64,000 nucleotides of DNA from NCBI RefSeq assembly GCF_038069765.1, contig NZ_JBBPFS010000002.1:62001-126000 (forward strand), written 5' to 3'. A model generated the notes under the pieces. That model saw nothing but the letters and a program-made list of their open reading frames with translations. It did no database searches and had not been told where the DNA came from. Source of the DNA: Arthrobacter_B sp038069765 (lineage in GTDB: Bacteria; Actinomycetota; Actinomycetes; Actinomycetales; Micrococcaceae). A program made the translations under genes and the position numbers. This document shows, piece after piece, positions 33,803 to 42,852 of the stretch. Numbering within the stretch: the stretch's first letter is position 1; every line of letters starts with the position of its first letter.

Positions 33803-33980
33803 GTGCGCTCCTTGCAGTAGTTTTTCTCCTGCATCCAGCCTAGTAGCTCCGGGCATCAGTGGCAGCCCTCACAGGTTGCACTCAGGCTACGCCGGGAGTT
33901 GTCCCATCTTTCCCGGCAACAGTATTGGGGTGACCACCACAGGAAAGAACACGGAAGACCCCCGCCCGAGACGCACCCAC

Positions 33981-34283
33981 ATGAACCGGCTGCGCACCGC
34001 GGCGGCGGGGTCCGTTCTGGCAGCGGTATCCATTACGGGAGTCGGCGCCGCAGCCGCCCCGGCCTCCGCCGCAGAACTGCGGTCATTCCTGACACCGCTG
34101 GACCGTCCGGGAGAAGCCGCCGGCTCGCCCGGCAGCGACGCGGACCGGGGGAAATCCGATGCAGGCAGGCTGCTGGGAATCCGTGAAGACCTGGCAAACG
34201 CGGTTGCCTGGGGGTCCGTGACCCAGCAGCAAGCCGACCGGTTCTACGCCCAGATGCAGTCCCGGATCGCGCGGGGGCTGTAG
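33981..34283 (+). CDS. Small secreted protein of unknown function
   Basis: A 100-residue protein with a clear signal peptide (MNRLRTAAAGSVLAAVSITG, cleavage after APASA). The mature part is a Gly/Asp-rich linker followed by a helical stretch, LLGIREDLANAVAWGSVTQQ then ADRFYAQMQSRI. I do not recognise the family. An in-frame GTG at 33930 would add a twin-Arg-like RPRRTH stretch; neither start has a good ribosome binding site. The coding signal downstream of 33981 is the part I trust. Confidence 0.6.
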   Translation: MNRLRTAAAGSVLAAVSITGVGAAAAPASAAELRSFLTPLDRPGEAAGSPGSDADRGKSDAGRLLGIREDLANAVAWGSVTQQQADRFYAQMQSRIARGL

Positions 34284-34408
34284 CTCGGAAGCTCGCCGGC
34301 CCGGGCCGGAAAAACCCTTTGGGCCCCCGATTCGTATCTTGGGCAAAAGTTCTGTAAAGTTGTTTAGGCCGCAGTCGCTTGCGGCGGTCTTCTTCACTGA
34401 AGATGTTC

Positions 34409-34490
34409 GGCAGATTACCCGAGCGGCCAAAGGGGGCTGACTGTAAATCAGCTGGCAACGCCTTCACTGGTTCGAATCCAGTATCTGCCA
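34409..34490 (+). tRNA. tRNA-Tyr (GTA)
   Basis: The acceptor stem GGCAGAT (34409-34415) pairs with ATCTGCC (34483-34489), with discriminator A at 34490. The anticodon loop CTGTAAA contains GTA at 34443-34445 between CTGA and TCAG. A long variable arm makes it class II, as expected for bacterial tRNA-Tyr. CCA is not encoded. A TAAAGT hexamer at 34355-34360 resembles the -10 of the tRNA-Thr gene. A terminator follows at 34501. Confidence 0.96.
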
Positions 34491-34500
34491 CCGAACAGGG

Positions 34501-34541
34501 AAAACCCGCTCCGCCAGGAAACTGGCCGGGGCGGGTTTTTT
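34501..34541 (+). terminator. Rho-independent terminator after tRNA-Tyr
   Basis: AAAACCCGC (34501-34509) pairs with GCGGGTTTT (34531-34539), followed by a T run. It ends the tRNA transcript before trxA. Confidence 0.85.
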
Positions 34542-34622
34542 CGTGCCCGGGAGCAGGCCGGTGCCTTCACCGCTCAGCGAACATGTAGAGACATCTCCAC
34601 CGACGCCGGATAGCGTTGGGGG

Positions 34623-35021
34623 ATGGCAACTATCGACATCACCGAGGCAACGTTCCCCGAGACCATTGAGGAAAACGACATTGTGTTCGTGGACTTCTGG
34701 GCGGACTGGTGCGGCCCGTGCAAGCAGTTCGCGCCGGTGTACGACGCCGTTTCCCAGCAGCACGAGGACATCACCTTTGCGAAGGTGGACACCGAAGCAG
34801 AGCAGGGACTGGCAGCTGCCGCAGGCATCACTTCCATCCCCACGCTGATGGCTTTCCGCGAGAAGGTCCTGGTCTTTTCCCAGCCCGGCGCGCTCAACGC
34901 CTCCCAGTTCAGCGAACTGGTGGAAGCGGTCAAGGGACTGGACATGAAGGGCGTTCACGAGCAGATCGCCGCGCAGGAAAACGGACAGGCCGCCGCAGGT
35001 TCGGACGGACAGGCGAGCTAG
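34623..35021 (+). CDS. trxA: Thioredoxin
   Basis: A 132-residue thioredoxin with the redox site WCGPC (Cys30, Cys33) and the cis-Pro region ITSIPTLMAF. Residues 108-132 extend beyond the usual fold as a polar Ala/Gly/Gln tail (ENGQAAAGSDGQAS). It is cytoplasmic and would reduce protein disulfides with thioredoxin reductase encoded elsewhere. The ATG at 34623 follows GGGGG. A terminator lies at 35068-35108, so it is monocistronic. Confidence 0.93.
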   Translation: MATIDITEATFPETIEENDIVFVDFWADWCGPCKQFAPVYDAVSQQHEDITFAKVDTEAEQGLAAAAGITSIPTLMAFREKVLVFSQPGALNASQFSELVEAVKGLDMKGVHEQIAAQENGQAAAGSDGQAS

Positions 35022-35067
35022 CCCTCCTCCTTTTACCCGTGGACGCAGGTCCACCCTGACGGACATC

Positions 35068-35108
35068 AAGGCCGTGCAGATCCCGGACGGGGCCTGCACG
35101 GCCTTTTT
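35068..35108 (+). terminator. Rho-independent terminator after trxA
   Basis: AAGGCCGTGCAG (35068-35079) pairs exactly with CTGCACGGCCTT (35094-35105), followed by a T5 run. Confidence 0.92.
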
Positions 35109-35256
35109 ATGTGCTCCGCTACCCTGTTCCCGGTTCCCCCGGCAGCGGTAGGGTCATACCAACCTTGAGCGGAGCCGGGGCGTGCCGGCCATGCCGGCGG
35201 AGACCGGACGCCCGCGAGGCTCACAGTCAATGACGATTAGAGCGAGGCGAGAACCC

Positions 35257-36474
35257 ATGAGCGGAAACCGCGCAGTTGCCTACATCGAGCCCGGTGTAGT
35301 GGAAGTGCAGGACATCGACTATCCCACGTTCGAACTACGGGACGGCCCCGGGGTCAACCCGGCGAATATCGGCCGCAAGGTGCCGCACGGCGCCATCCTG
35401 AAAGTCGTAACAACCAATATCTGCGGATCGGATCAGCACATGGTCCGGGGCCGCACCACTGCGCCGCCCAACCTGATCCTGGGGCACGAGATCACCGGGG
35501 AGATTGTGGAAACCGGTCCCGACGTCGAGTTCCTCTCCGTGGGAGACCTCGTGTCGGTGCCGTTCAATATTTCCTGCGGACGCTGCCGGAACTGCAAGGA
35601 ACGGAAGACCGGGATCTGCCTGAACGTCAATCCGGACCGGCCCGGCAGCGCCTACGGATACGTGGACATGGGCGGTTGGGTGGGCGGCCAGGCCGAATAT
35701 GTCCTGGTGCCGTACGCGGACTGGAACCTGCTGCGGTTCCCGGACAAGGACCAGGCGATGGAGAAAATCCTGGACCTGACGATGCTCTCCGACATCTTCC
35801 CCACCGGTTACCACGGAGCCATCACGGCGGGAACCCGGGTGGGGTCCACGGTGTACGTTGCCGGCGCCGGCCCGGTGGGGCTGGCCGCGGCTGTAAGCGC
35901 GCAGCTGCTGGGCGCCGCCGTCGTCATCGTCGGGGACCTCAACGAGGAACGCCTGGCCCAGGCCCGCAGCTTCGGCTGTGAAACGGTGGACGTGTCCAAG
36001 GGTGATCCCAGAGACCAGATCGAGCAGCTGCTCGGGGTGCCCGAAGTGGACTGCGCGGTGGACGCCGTCGGCTTCGAAGCGCGCGGACACGGGGACGGCG
36101 CGGCGACGGAAGCGCCCGCAACGGTGCTGAACTCCCTCATGGACATCACGGCGGCAGGCGGCGCCCTGGGCATTCCCGGCCTGTATGTCACCGGGGATCC
36201 GGGAGGCATTGACGAGGCCGCCAAGGTGGGCTCGCTGTCCCTGAATCTCGGGGCGGGCTGGGCGAAGTCGCTGTCCTTCACCACGGGACAGTGCCCGGTG
36301 ATGAAATACAACCGGGACCTGATGATGGCGATCCTGCATGACAAGGTGCAGATCGCGAAGGCCGTGAACGCGACGACCATCAGCCTGGACCAGGCGCCGG
36401 AGTCGTACCGGGAGTTCGACGCCGGGGTAGCCCGGAAGTACGTCATCGATCCGCACGGCATGGTGCGCAACTAG
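35257..36474 (+). CDS. fdhA: Glutathione-independent formaldehyde dehydrogenase
   Basis: A 405-residue zinc dehydrogenase oxidising formaldehyde to formate with NAD+ without glutathione or mycothiol. MSGNRAVAYIEPGVVEVQDI, TNICGSDQHMVRGRTTAP, GHEITGEIVE and the structural zinc site CGRCRNCKERKTGIC match the Pseudomonas putida FDH as I remember it, as do YGYVDMGGWVGGQAEYVLVP and VDAVGFEARGHG. The NAD motif is GAGPVGLAAA. I take the ATG at 35257; upstream in-frame codons are not conserved. It is monocistronic with a hairpin at 36495. It may detoxify formaldehyde released by demethylation reactions. Confidence 0.92.
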   Translation: MSGNRAVAYIEPGVVEVQDIDYPTFELRDGPGVNPANIGRKVPHGAILKVVTTNICGSDQHMVRGRTTAPPNLILGHEITGEIVETGPDVEFLSVGDLVSVPFNISCGRCRNCKERKTGICLNVNPDRPGSAYGYVDMGGWVGGQAEYVLVPYADWNLLRFPDKDQAMEKILDLTMLSDIFPTGYHGAITAGTRVGSTVYVAGAGPVGLAAAVSAQLLGAAVVIVGDLNEERLAQARSFGCETVDVSKGDPRDQIEQLLGVPEVDCAVDAVGFEARGHGDGAATEAPATVLNSLMDITAAGGALGIPGLYVTGDPGGIDEAAKVGSLSLNLGAGWAKSLSFTTGQCPVMKYNRDLMMAILHDKVQIAKAVNATTISLDQAPESYREFDAGVARKYVIDPHGMVRN

Positions 36475-36494
36475 CGTTCTCCGCACCACAGCAG

Positions 36495-36534
36495 AGCCCA
36501 AGGGCCGGAACCGCACGGTTTCGGCCCTTGGGCT
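36495..36534 (+). terminator. Strong hairpin after fdhA
   Basis: AGCCCAAGGGCCGGAACC (36495-36512) pairs with GGTTTCGGCCCTTGGGCT (36517-36534) with one G-T pair and a 4-base loop. No long T run, but its stability and position suggest a terminator. Confidence 0.75.
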
Positions 36535-36738
36535 GTGTTCGGCGAGGTGGTGGCTTCCGCTGCTTCCGGGCCGGGACGTACAGTCGACTAACCGGGATTC
36601 CCGCCGTATCCGAGGCCCCGGAGGCCCTCCACACACTCACCGCTGCAGCGTTGGAAACGGGGATGTCATGTCCGCTCGCGTGCCTGCCGATTACCACCAC
36701 ATACTTCCCGCTCCGCCCCTGGCCGGGGGAGTCCGGCC

Positions 36739-38340
36739 GTGAACGGGGCCGATACCGCCTGGGTCCTCATCTGTGCAGGCCTTGTCCTGTTCATGACTCC
36801 GGGCCTGGCGCTCTTCTACGGAGGCATGGTCCCGGTCCGGAATGTCCTGACCATGATGATGCAGAACATCATTCCGCTGGGGATCATTACCCTCACCTGG
36901 GTGCTGGTGGGCTACACGCTGGCCTTCAGCAACAGGGGCAACTCCCTGGTCGGGGAATTCGACGCGTTCGCCCTCATTGACGTGGAGACCCCGCAGTTCC
37001 ATACGGTCGCGGCGGGGGTAACCATTCCGGCGCTCGCCTTTGTGGCGTATCAGATGATGTTTGCCATCATCACCCCGGCACTGCTGACGGGAGCAACGGC
37101 GGGCCGGCTGAAATTTGCCGGCTGGACCGTGTTCCTGGCAGCCTGGTCCATCCTGGTCTACCCCCAGGTCGCCCGCTGGCTGTGGCATCCGAAGGGATGG
37201 CTTGTGCAGCTGGGCGCCCAGGACTGGGCCGGCGGAATGGTGGTGCACGCCTCCGCGGGAGCCGCTGCCATCGCTGTGCTGTTGGTGGTGGGACGGCGCC
37301 ACGGCTGGCCGAATCTAAAGACATCCCCGAACAACCTGCCGCTGATGCTGGTGGGTGCCGGAATCCTGTGGTTCGGCTGGTTCGGGTTCAACGCCGGAGA
37401 CGGGCTGCAGGCAAACGAGATTGCCGCCCAGGCGCTGATCAACACCCACGTGGCCGGCGGCGCGGCGATGCTGACCTGGCTCCTGGTGGAACGGCTCAGC
37501 AGCGGCCACTCCACCCTCGTTGGCGCGGCGTCCGGTGCCATCGCGGGGCTGGCAACCATCACCCCCTGTGCAGGGTTCGTGGGCACCGGGGCCGCCCTGC
37601 TGATTGGGCTGATCGCCGGATGCGTGTGCTGCTTCGCGGTGCGAATCAAGCACGTCCTGCACTACGACGACGCCCTGGACGTTATTGCCGTCCATTTTGT
37701 CGGCGGGGTGCTCGGCTCGCTGCTTCTGGGGTTCTTTGCAGACAGCTCCGTCAACGCGGTCAGCGAGGACGGGGTCTTCACCGGCGGCGGGGGAGTGCTT
37801 CTCTGGCACCAGGTGGTCGCAATTGTCTGCGTGGTGCTGTTCAGCTTCATCCTGAGCTGGGTTATCGCCCTCATCATCAGCCACACAATGGGGCTGAGGG
37901 AATCCGGTCCGGAACAGGAGGACCTGGACCATGTCCAGCAGGGAGCCTCCGGCTACGCACTGAGCGGGATCACCTCACGCCCGACGGCCAGCGGCCGTGC
38001 CGCCGAGGAAGGCCTTTACGCGGGCAGGAATACGGACAGCCGCATCGGTCCGCCGGAGTACGTGCTCAGCGCCGTGGTGGACACGAACCGCATCGACGGC
38101 CTTCGCGATGCGCTGCTGATGGCCGGAGCCCGGTCCCTGGAGCTCGCCGAAGCGGCGGTCTACACCGGGACGGTGCGGACCGAGAACTTCCGCGGCCGGA
38201 AACGGAAGCTGGATTTCGACGACCGGCTCCGGGTGCTCACCGCCGTCGACCGCGACCATGAGGAAGCTGTCGCGGCGGTGCTCAAACGCTTCGGGGCGGA
38301 ACCGGAATCCATCTACCGGCTGCCGGTCTCCCCGCCCTGA
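36739..38340 (+). CDS. amt: Ammonium transporter fused to a C-terminal PII-like domain
   Basis: A 533-residue fusion. Residues 1 to about 400 are a complete Amt: FMTPGLALFYGGMVPVRN, first channel His in GGMVVHASAGAAA, ITPCAGFVG, and second channel His in DALDVIAVHFVGGVLG; the conserved C-terminal DLDHVQQGASGYAL is kept. Residues about 405-439 are a linker. Residues 440-520 (DNA from 38056) align with GlnB/GlnK: EYVLSAVVDTNRIDGLRDAL, then the T-loop-like VRTENFRGRKRKLDF. The regulatory T-loop Tyr is Phe and the ATP-binding B/C-loop segment is missing. It has no glnK neighbour. GTG start with GGGGGAG upstream. It probably self-regulates ammonium uptake; how is unknown. Confidence 0.88.
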   Translation: MNGADTAWVLICAGLVLFMTPGLALFYGGMVPVRNVLTMMMQNIIPLGIITLTWVLVGYTLAFSNRGNSLVGEFDAFALIDVETPQFHTVAAGVTIPALAFVAYQMMFAIITPALLTGATAGRLKFAGWTVFLAAWSILVYPQVARWLWHPKGWLVQLGAQDWAGGMVVHASAGAAAIAVLLVVGRRHGWPNLKTSPNNLPLMLVGAGILWFGWFGFNAGDGLQANEIAAQALINTHVAGGAAMLTWLLVERLSSGHSTLVGAASGAIAGLATITPCAGFVGTGAALLIGLIAGCVCCFAVRIKHVLHYDDALDVIAVHFVGGVLGSLLLGFFADSSVNAVSEDGVFTGGGGVLLWHQVVAIVCVVLFSFILSWVIALIISHTMGLRESGPEQEDLDHVQQGASGYALSGITSRPTASGRAAEEGLYAGRNTDSRIGPPEYVLSAVVDTNRIDGLRDALLMAGARSLELAEAAVYTGTVRTENFRGRKRKLDFDDRLRVLTAVDRDHEEAVAAVLKRFGAEPESIYRLPVSPP

Positions 38341-39086
38341 GACAGGAACCAGCCCCGCGCCGGGTTGCCGACCCCGGGCACCGTCCGGGCAGCCTCGGGC
38401 CGGGCGGCCCACTGGACGCTGTTGGCCAGGACCCGCTGAATCTGCGGATGGTGGTAGACCGGATAGTCCTGGTCGCCGGGGCTGAAGTAGAAAATCCTGC
38501 CGTTGCCGCGGGAAAACGTGACTCCGGAACGGAAAACTTCCCCGCCCTCAAAGGAACTGATGAAGATCAGGTCATCGGGTTCGGGGATGTCGAACAGCTC
38601 CCCGTACATTTCCTGCTGGGGGATGACGATGGGGCTTTCCACGCCGGCGGCAATGGGGTGGGAAGGCTTGACCGTCCAGACAAGCTCCCGTTCGCCGTCG
38701 TTCCTCCACTGCAGTGAGCAGCTGGTGCCCAGCAGCTTGGTGAAGATCTTCGAGAAATGTCCCGAGTGCAGGACCACCAGCCCCATTCCGGCCAGGACCT
38801 GGCGGTGGACGCGTTCCACGACGGCGTCGCTCACGTCAGCGTGGGCGCGGTGCCCCCACCACAAAAGGACGTCGGTTTCCGCCAGCCGGTCTTCGGTGAG
38901 GCCGTGTTCATCGTCGGCCAAGGTGGCCGTGCCGATTTCAGCCGCCGGAAAGTACCCGGAAAGCCCTGCCTTGACGGCGCCGTGGATCCCGTCCGGATAC
39001 ATCGCAGCCATGGTGGCCGGTTCATTATGTTTCTCGTGGACGCCCTCGTTCCACACGAGGATCCGGAGCTTGTCGTCAAATGTCAC
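38313..39086 (-). CDS. ThuA-domain protein (sugar utilisation)
   Basis: A 257-residue ThuA-like, glutamine-amidotransferase-fold protein. VTFDDKLRILVWNEGVHEKH, LLWWGHRAHADVSD, VVLHSGHFSKIF and the terminal FYFSPGDQDYPVYHHPQIQ are typical. ThuA proteins act with Gfo/Idh dehydrogenases in trehalose/disaccharide 3-keto metabolism in rhizobia. The start is the GTG at 39086, whose G is the last base of the upstream gene's TAG stop (TAGTG), so the two are coupled. Its 3' end overlaps the amt gene by 28 bases. Confidence 0.85.
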   Translation of the reverse strand: MTFDDKLRILVWNEGVHEKHNEPATMAAMYPDGIHGAVKAGLSGYFPAAEIGTATLADDEHGLTEDRLAETDVLLWWGHRAHADVSDAVVERVHRQVLAGMGLVVLHSGHFSKIFTKLLGTSCSLQWRNDGERELVWTVKPSHPIAAGVESPIVIPQQEMYGELFDIPEPDDLIFISSFEGGEVFRSGVTFSRGNGRIFYFSPGDQDYPVYHHPQIQRVLANSVQWAARPEAARTVPGVGNPARGWFLSQGGETGSR

Positions 39087-40186
39087 TACATCATCACCTC
39101 GCGGTACAGCGCTGCTGATTGGTAACAGGCATCGATGACCCGGGCCCGGGTCAGGGCAAGCGAGCCGTCGTGTTGTCCCCATACTGCCTCACCGGCCCGG
39201 ATGGTGGCGATAAAACTGTCCACCACGGCCAGGTGCGCGAGGCCCGGGTGCGCCACGGGTGCGTAGTCCGCGTTCACGCCGCCCTTTTCGGTGAAAACCC
39301 GCAGGTCCGCCACCGGGGTGTTGGACGCTCCCACGGCACGCAGCTCGGCGCCGCCGTCGGTGCCGTACACAGTGAAATCCATCAGATCGTCCGTTTCGCG
39401 GTAGGTCGCCCAGCCGGCCTCCAGCAGGAGCGTGCCGCCGCCCTCGAGGCGGATGAACGCCGAAGCGAAGTCCTCGACGTCGAAGGCCAGCTTGGTGTCG
39501 CGAGCCGTGTAGCTCGCATTCCCGCCCCTGCCCCGCGGACCCAGCTCCGAGTAGGCCGAGGCCGAGACCGACAGGACCTTCGGTTCGCCCAGCAGATGGA
39601 GGGCGTAGTCGAGCACGTGCACCCCGATGTCCGCCAGCGGCCCGCCGCCGGCCATGTCCTTGCTGGTGAACCAGCTGCCCAGCATGGGAATGCCCTGCCG
39701 GCGCAGCCAGGACGCTTTGGCGTAGTAGGGCCGGCCCAGTTCCCCGGCGTCGATGATCTGCTTCAGCGCCTGGATGTCGCCGCGCAGCCGGTGGTTGAAG
39801 GCCACGTCCAGCACCCGCCCTGCCCGGCGGGCGGCGTCGACCATCTGCTGGCCTTCGTCACCGTTGCGGGCAATCGGCTTTTCGCTGAGCACGTGAAGCC
39901 CCCGGCCGAGCGCTGCGACGGCGATCGGGGCGTGCAGGAATGTCGGTACCGCCACGCTGACGGCGTCGAGGTCCTCCAGCTCCAGCAGCTCTTCCCAGCC
40001 GGCGAAGGCGTCCCGAATCCCGTACCGGCCCTGCAGCTCGGCCAGAAGCTCCGCTTCCATGCCGGCCAGCGCCACGACCTCCACCCCGTCAATCGCCTGA
40101 TAGGCCTTGATGTGCTGTTGTCCCGCCCAGCCAATGCCGATGACTCCAACCCGGAGGACCTGCCGGTCAGTGTGCTGCTCATTCAA
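39086..40186 (-). CDS. Gfo/Idh/MocA family NAD(P)-dependent oxidoreductase
   Basis: A 366-residue dehydrogenase. The Rossmann motif is GVIGIGWAGQQHIKAY, the EKP motif is LSEKPIARNGDEG, and GGGPLADIGVHVLDYALHLLG carries the catalytic His/Asp region. Family members oxidise sugars or inositols. With ThuA next door, a sugar or glycoside 3-dehydrogenation role is likely. The start is a TTG at 40186 with AAGGAA upstream. No sugar transporter lies nearby in the window. Confidence 0.88.
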   Translation of the reverse strand: MNEQHTDRQVLRVGVIGIGWAGQQHIKAYQAIDGVEVVALAGMEAELLAELQGRYGIRDAFAGWEELLELEDLDAVSVAVPTFLHAPIAVAALGRGLHVLSEKPIARNGDEGQQMVDAARRAGRVLDVAFNHRLRGDIQALKQIIDAGELGRPYYAKASWLRRQGIPMLGSWFTSKDMAGGGPLADIGVHVLDYALHLLGEPKVLSVSASAYSELGPRGRGGNASYTARDTKLAFDVEDFASAFIRLEGGGTLLLEAGWATYRETDDLMDFTVYGTDGGAELRAVGASNTPVADLRVFTEKGGVNADYAPVAHPGLAHLAVVDSFIATIRAGEAVWGQHDGSLALTRARVIDACYQSAALYREVMM

Positions 40187-40285
40187 GTGAAGGGTTCCTT
40201 TGCTGTTGGCCTCACGGGGATGCGGACGCAGTAACGGAAACGTTGGGGGAAGCCTACGTCATTGGTGCCCCGGCCCGCCCCCTCC

Positions 40286-41311
40286 TTAGCGGCGCCGGTG
40301 ATCTTCGGGCGTCAGCCGCGGCCCGAAGGCCTGCTTCCGGAAACCGCTCAGCACCAGGAGGCGGACCACGCGCTGCCGGTGGCCCAGCCACGGCTGAAGC
40401 AGAGCCAACATGCCGGCGTCATCGGTCCGGCGTCCGGTGAGGGCCTCGCCCACAAACGCCGCCAAATGGTAGTCGCCAACGGAGACCGAATCGGGTGCGC
40501 CGTGCGTGCGCTGCGTGATTTCGGCGGCACTCCACGGCCCGATCCCCGGGATCGAACACAGACGAGCCGTCAGATCCGGGCCCAGCGGCGCCCCGGATAG
40601 CCGCTCCAGGCCGGAGGCGACGGCGCAGGCGCGCAGGATGGTGGCCGAACGGTGGGAATCCACTCCCGCACGGTGCCACTCCCAGCTCGGGATCCGCCGC
40701 CAGCCGGCTGCCGAGGGCGGAACCGTCAGCCCCGGCGGGACAGGACCCGGCGCAGCGGCGCCGTGCCTGGTCACCAGATAGCGCCAGGAGTAGTAGGCCT
40801 CCATGGCAGTGACCTTCTGCTCCAGGACCACGGGGACAATGCTGTCCAGCATCCGTCCCGTGCTGGGCAGGCGCAGGCCGGGGTTGCGGCGGCGCACTTC
40901 GGCCAGCGCCGCGGGGAGGGTGGCGGTGAAGCCGGGCTCGTCGAATCCTGTCCAGTCATCCCGGTCACCGAGCAGGGCCGGCACGCCGGCCAGGGCGTAG
41001 TCGGCGCCCGGGCCCCAGGCCCGCGCCAGAATCCGGGCGCCCGGCGCCGGAGCGGGCTGCTCGGAAAGGGCGAGGGACGCATTGCCCCCGGGCGTTGAAA
41101 AGGCGAGCCACGCGACACCGCGGCCAAGGCGCACCGACGGGTCCTTGGAGCCGTGTGCCAGGATTCCCAGCGAACTGGCCAGTGAAAAGGGCCGCTCGGA
41201 TTCCCACAGCAGCGACAGGGCACCTGATGCGGCGGGCACTGCGGCCGGGGATGTTCCAGCGGAGATTCGGGCGGACGTTCCAGGGGAGGACACCGGCACG
41301 GACAACGACAT
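40286..41311 (-). CDS. DNA-3-methyladenine glycosylase II-like (HhH-GPD)
   Basis: A 341-residue base-excision glycosylase of the AlkA superfamily. The helix-hairpin-helix is LCSIPGIGPWSAAEITQR and the catalytic Asp lies in SVSVGDYHLAAFVG. RMLDSIVPVVLEQKVTAMEA opens the catalytic domain. The N-terminal 110 residues lack clear AlkA similarity. It would remove alkylated purines. Divergent from cbs, with 124 bases between starts. Confidence 0.85.
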   Translation of the reverse strand: MSLSVPVSSPGTSARISAGTSPAAVPAASGALSLLWESERPFSLASSLGILAHGSKDPSVRLGRGVAWLAFSTPGGNASLALSEQPAPAPGARILARAWGPGADYALAGVPALLGDRDDWTGFDEPGFTATLPAALAEVRRRNPGLRLPSTGRMLDSIVPVVLEQKVTAMEAYYSWRYLVTRHGAAAPGPVPPGLTVPPSAAGWRRIPSWEWHRAGVDSHRSATILRACAVASGLERLSGAPLGPDLTARLCSIPGIGPWSAAEITQRTHGAPDSVSVGDYHLAAFVGEALTGRRTDDAGMLALLQPWLGHRQRVVRLLVLSGFRKQAFGPRLTPEDHRRR

Positions 41312-41435
41312 ATCTCCATCGTCGCACGCACTGCCGACACCCGGGTCCGGAAGCGAAAGGCACCGGTGTGGCTTTTGCTACGCCGCGTTCCGGGGAAAGC
41401 TGGACGGCGGGGACCGAACAAGTAACGTGTTGCAC

Positions 41436-42815
41436 ATGAAGTATGCAGAGACTGTCCTGGACCTGATCGGCAAGACTCCGCTGGTGAAGCTGCACAACGT
41501 CACCGACGGTCTGGCGGCCACCGTGCTGGTGAAGCTGGAGTACCTCAACCCGGGCGGATCGATCAAGGACCGCATTGCAGTTCGGATGATTGAGGCGGCC
41601 GAACGCGAGGGCAAACTGAAGCCCGGCGGCACCATCATCGAGCCCACCAGCGGCAACACCGGCGTCGGGCTCGCCCTCGTGGCCCAGCAGAAGGGCTACC
41701 GCTGTATTTTTGTCACTCCGGACAAGGTGGGACTGGAAAAGCGCGACGTGCTGCGGGCCTACGGCGCCGAAGTGGTGGTGACGCCGACGGCGGTTGCTCC
41801 GGAAAGCCCCGACTCCTACTACGGGGTCTCGGACCGCCTGGTGCGGGAGATCCCCGGCGCGTACAAGCCGGACCAGTTCTCCAACCCCGCAGCTCCGGCG
41901 AGCCACTACGAGACCACCGGACCGGAGGCCTGGCAGGACACGGACGGACGGGTGACCCACTTTGTGGCCTGCGCCGGCACCGGCGGCACCATCACCGGAA
42001 CCGGACGTTACCTGAAGGAAGTCTCAGCGGACCGCCCGTCCGGACCCGTCCGCATTATTGCCGCGGACCCGGAGGGATCGGTCTATTCCGGCGGCACCGG
42101 ACGCCCCTACTTTGTGGAGGGCGTGGGGGAGGACATGTGGCCGGACAACTATGATCCCTCCGTCCCGGACGAAGTTGTTGCCGTCAATGACACGGAGTCC
42201 TTCGCGATGACCCGCCGCCTGGCCCGCGAGGAGGGCCTGCTGGTGGGCGGTTCCTCCGGCATGGCTGTAGTGGCTGCGCTGCGGGCGGCCCGGGACCTGG
42301 GGCCAGACGACGTCGTCGTGGTCCTGCTGCCGGACAGCGGACGCGGGTACATGGGCAAGATCTTCAATGACGAGTGGATGCGTTCCTACGGCTTCCTCCA
42401 GGGGCCCGAACAGGAGTCCGCGGTGCGCGACGTCCTGGCCACCAAGGACGGCTCCCTGCCGGACCTGGTGCACACGCATCCGAACGAGACGGTGCTGGAC
42501 GTCATCAACATCCTCAACGAATACGGGGTTCCCTGCATCCCGGTGCTGTCCCAGGAGCCGCCGGTTCGCATCGGCGAGGTCCTCGGCTCGGCCGACGAGC
42601 GCTCGCTGACGGAAAAACTGTTCCGCGGCGAGGCCAAGCCCACGGACAGCATTTCCGAACATATGGGCCCGCAGCCGGCCATGGTCGGTGCCGGGGACTC
42701 GGTGGCCGCGGCCAAGGAGAAACTGCAGGAGCACGACGCCGTCATGGTCACCTCCGACGGTGCTCCCGTGGGAATACTGACGCGGCATGACCTGCTGTCC
42801 TACATGAGCATCTAG
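41436..42815 (+). CDS. cbs: Cystathionine beta-synthase
   Basis: A 459-residue PLP enzyme making cystathionine from serine and homocysteine. The PLP Lys is in NPGGSIKDRIAVRMIE, the phosphate/substrate loop in EPTSGNTGVGLAL and GTGGTITGTGRYLKE is the cofactor loop. Residues about 330-459 form paired CBS domains (LPDLVHTHPNETVLDVINIL, DAVMVTSDGAPVGILTRHDLL) that could sense adenosyl ligands. The CBS tail separates it from plain cysteine synthases. I choose the ATG at 41436; the longer frame lies antisense to the glycosylase gene. metB follows after 70 bases. Confidence 0.92.
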   Translation: MKYAETVLDLIGKTPLVKLHNVTDGLAATVLVKLEYLNPGGSIKDRIAVRMIEAAEREGKLKPGGTIIEPTSGNTGVGLALVAQQKGYRCIFVTPDKVGLEKRDVLRAYGAEVVVTPTAVAPESPDSYYGVSDRLVREIPGAYKPDQFSNPAAPASHYETTGPEAWQDTDGRVTHFVACAGTGGTITGTGRYLKEVSADRPSGPVRIIAADPEGSVYSGGTGRPYFVEGVGEDMWPDNYDPSVPDEVVAVNDTESFAMTRRLAREEGLLVGGSSGMAVVAALRAARDLGPDDVVVVLLPDSGRGYMGKIFNDEWMRSYGFLQGPEQESAVRDVLATKDGSLPDLVHTHPNETVLDVINILNEYGVPCIPVLSQEPPVRIGEVLGSADERSLTEKLFRGEAKPTDSISEHMGPQPAMVGAGDSVAAAKEKLQEHDAVMVTSDGAPVGILTRHDLLSYMSI

Positions 42816-42820
42816 CCGGC

Positions 42821-42852
42821 GCACCGAGCAGCCACCGAGCAGCCACCGAGCA
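42821..42852 (+). repeat. Short tandem repeat between cbs and metB
   Basis: GCACCGAGCA (42821-42830) is followed by two GCCACCGAGCA units (42831-42841, 42842-42852). The region then continues with related CAAGCACC/AGCAAG motifs up to the metB ribosome binding site (AAGGAG, 42874-42879). It forms no obvious hairpin. Confidence 0.85.

Noticed and set aside
34379..34588. Short plus-strand frame over tRNA-Tyr
   Set aside because: Its peptide is the translation of the tRNA itself, a common false gene.
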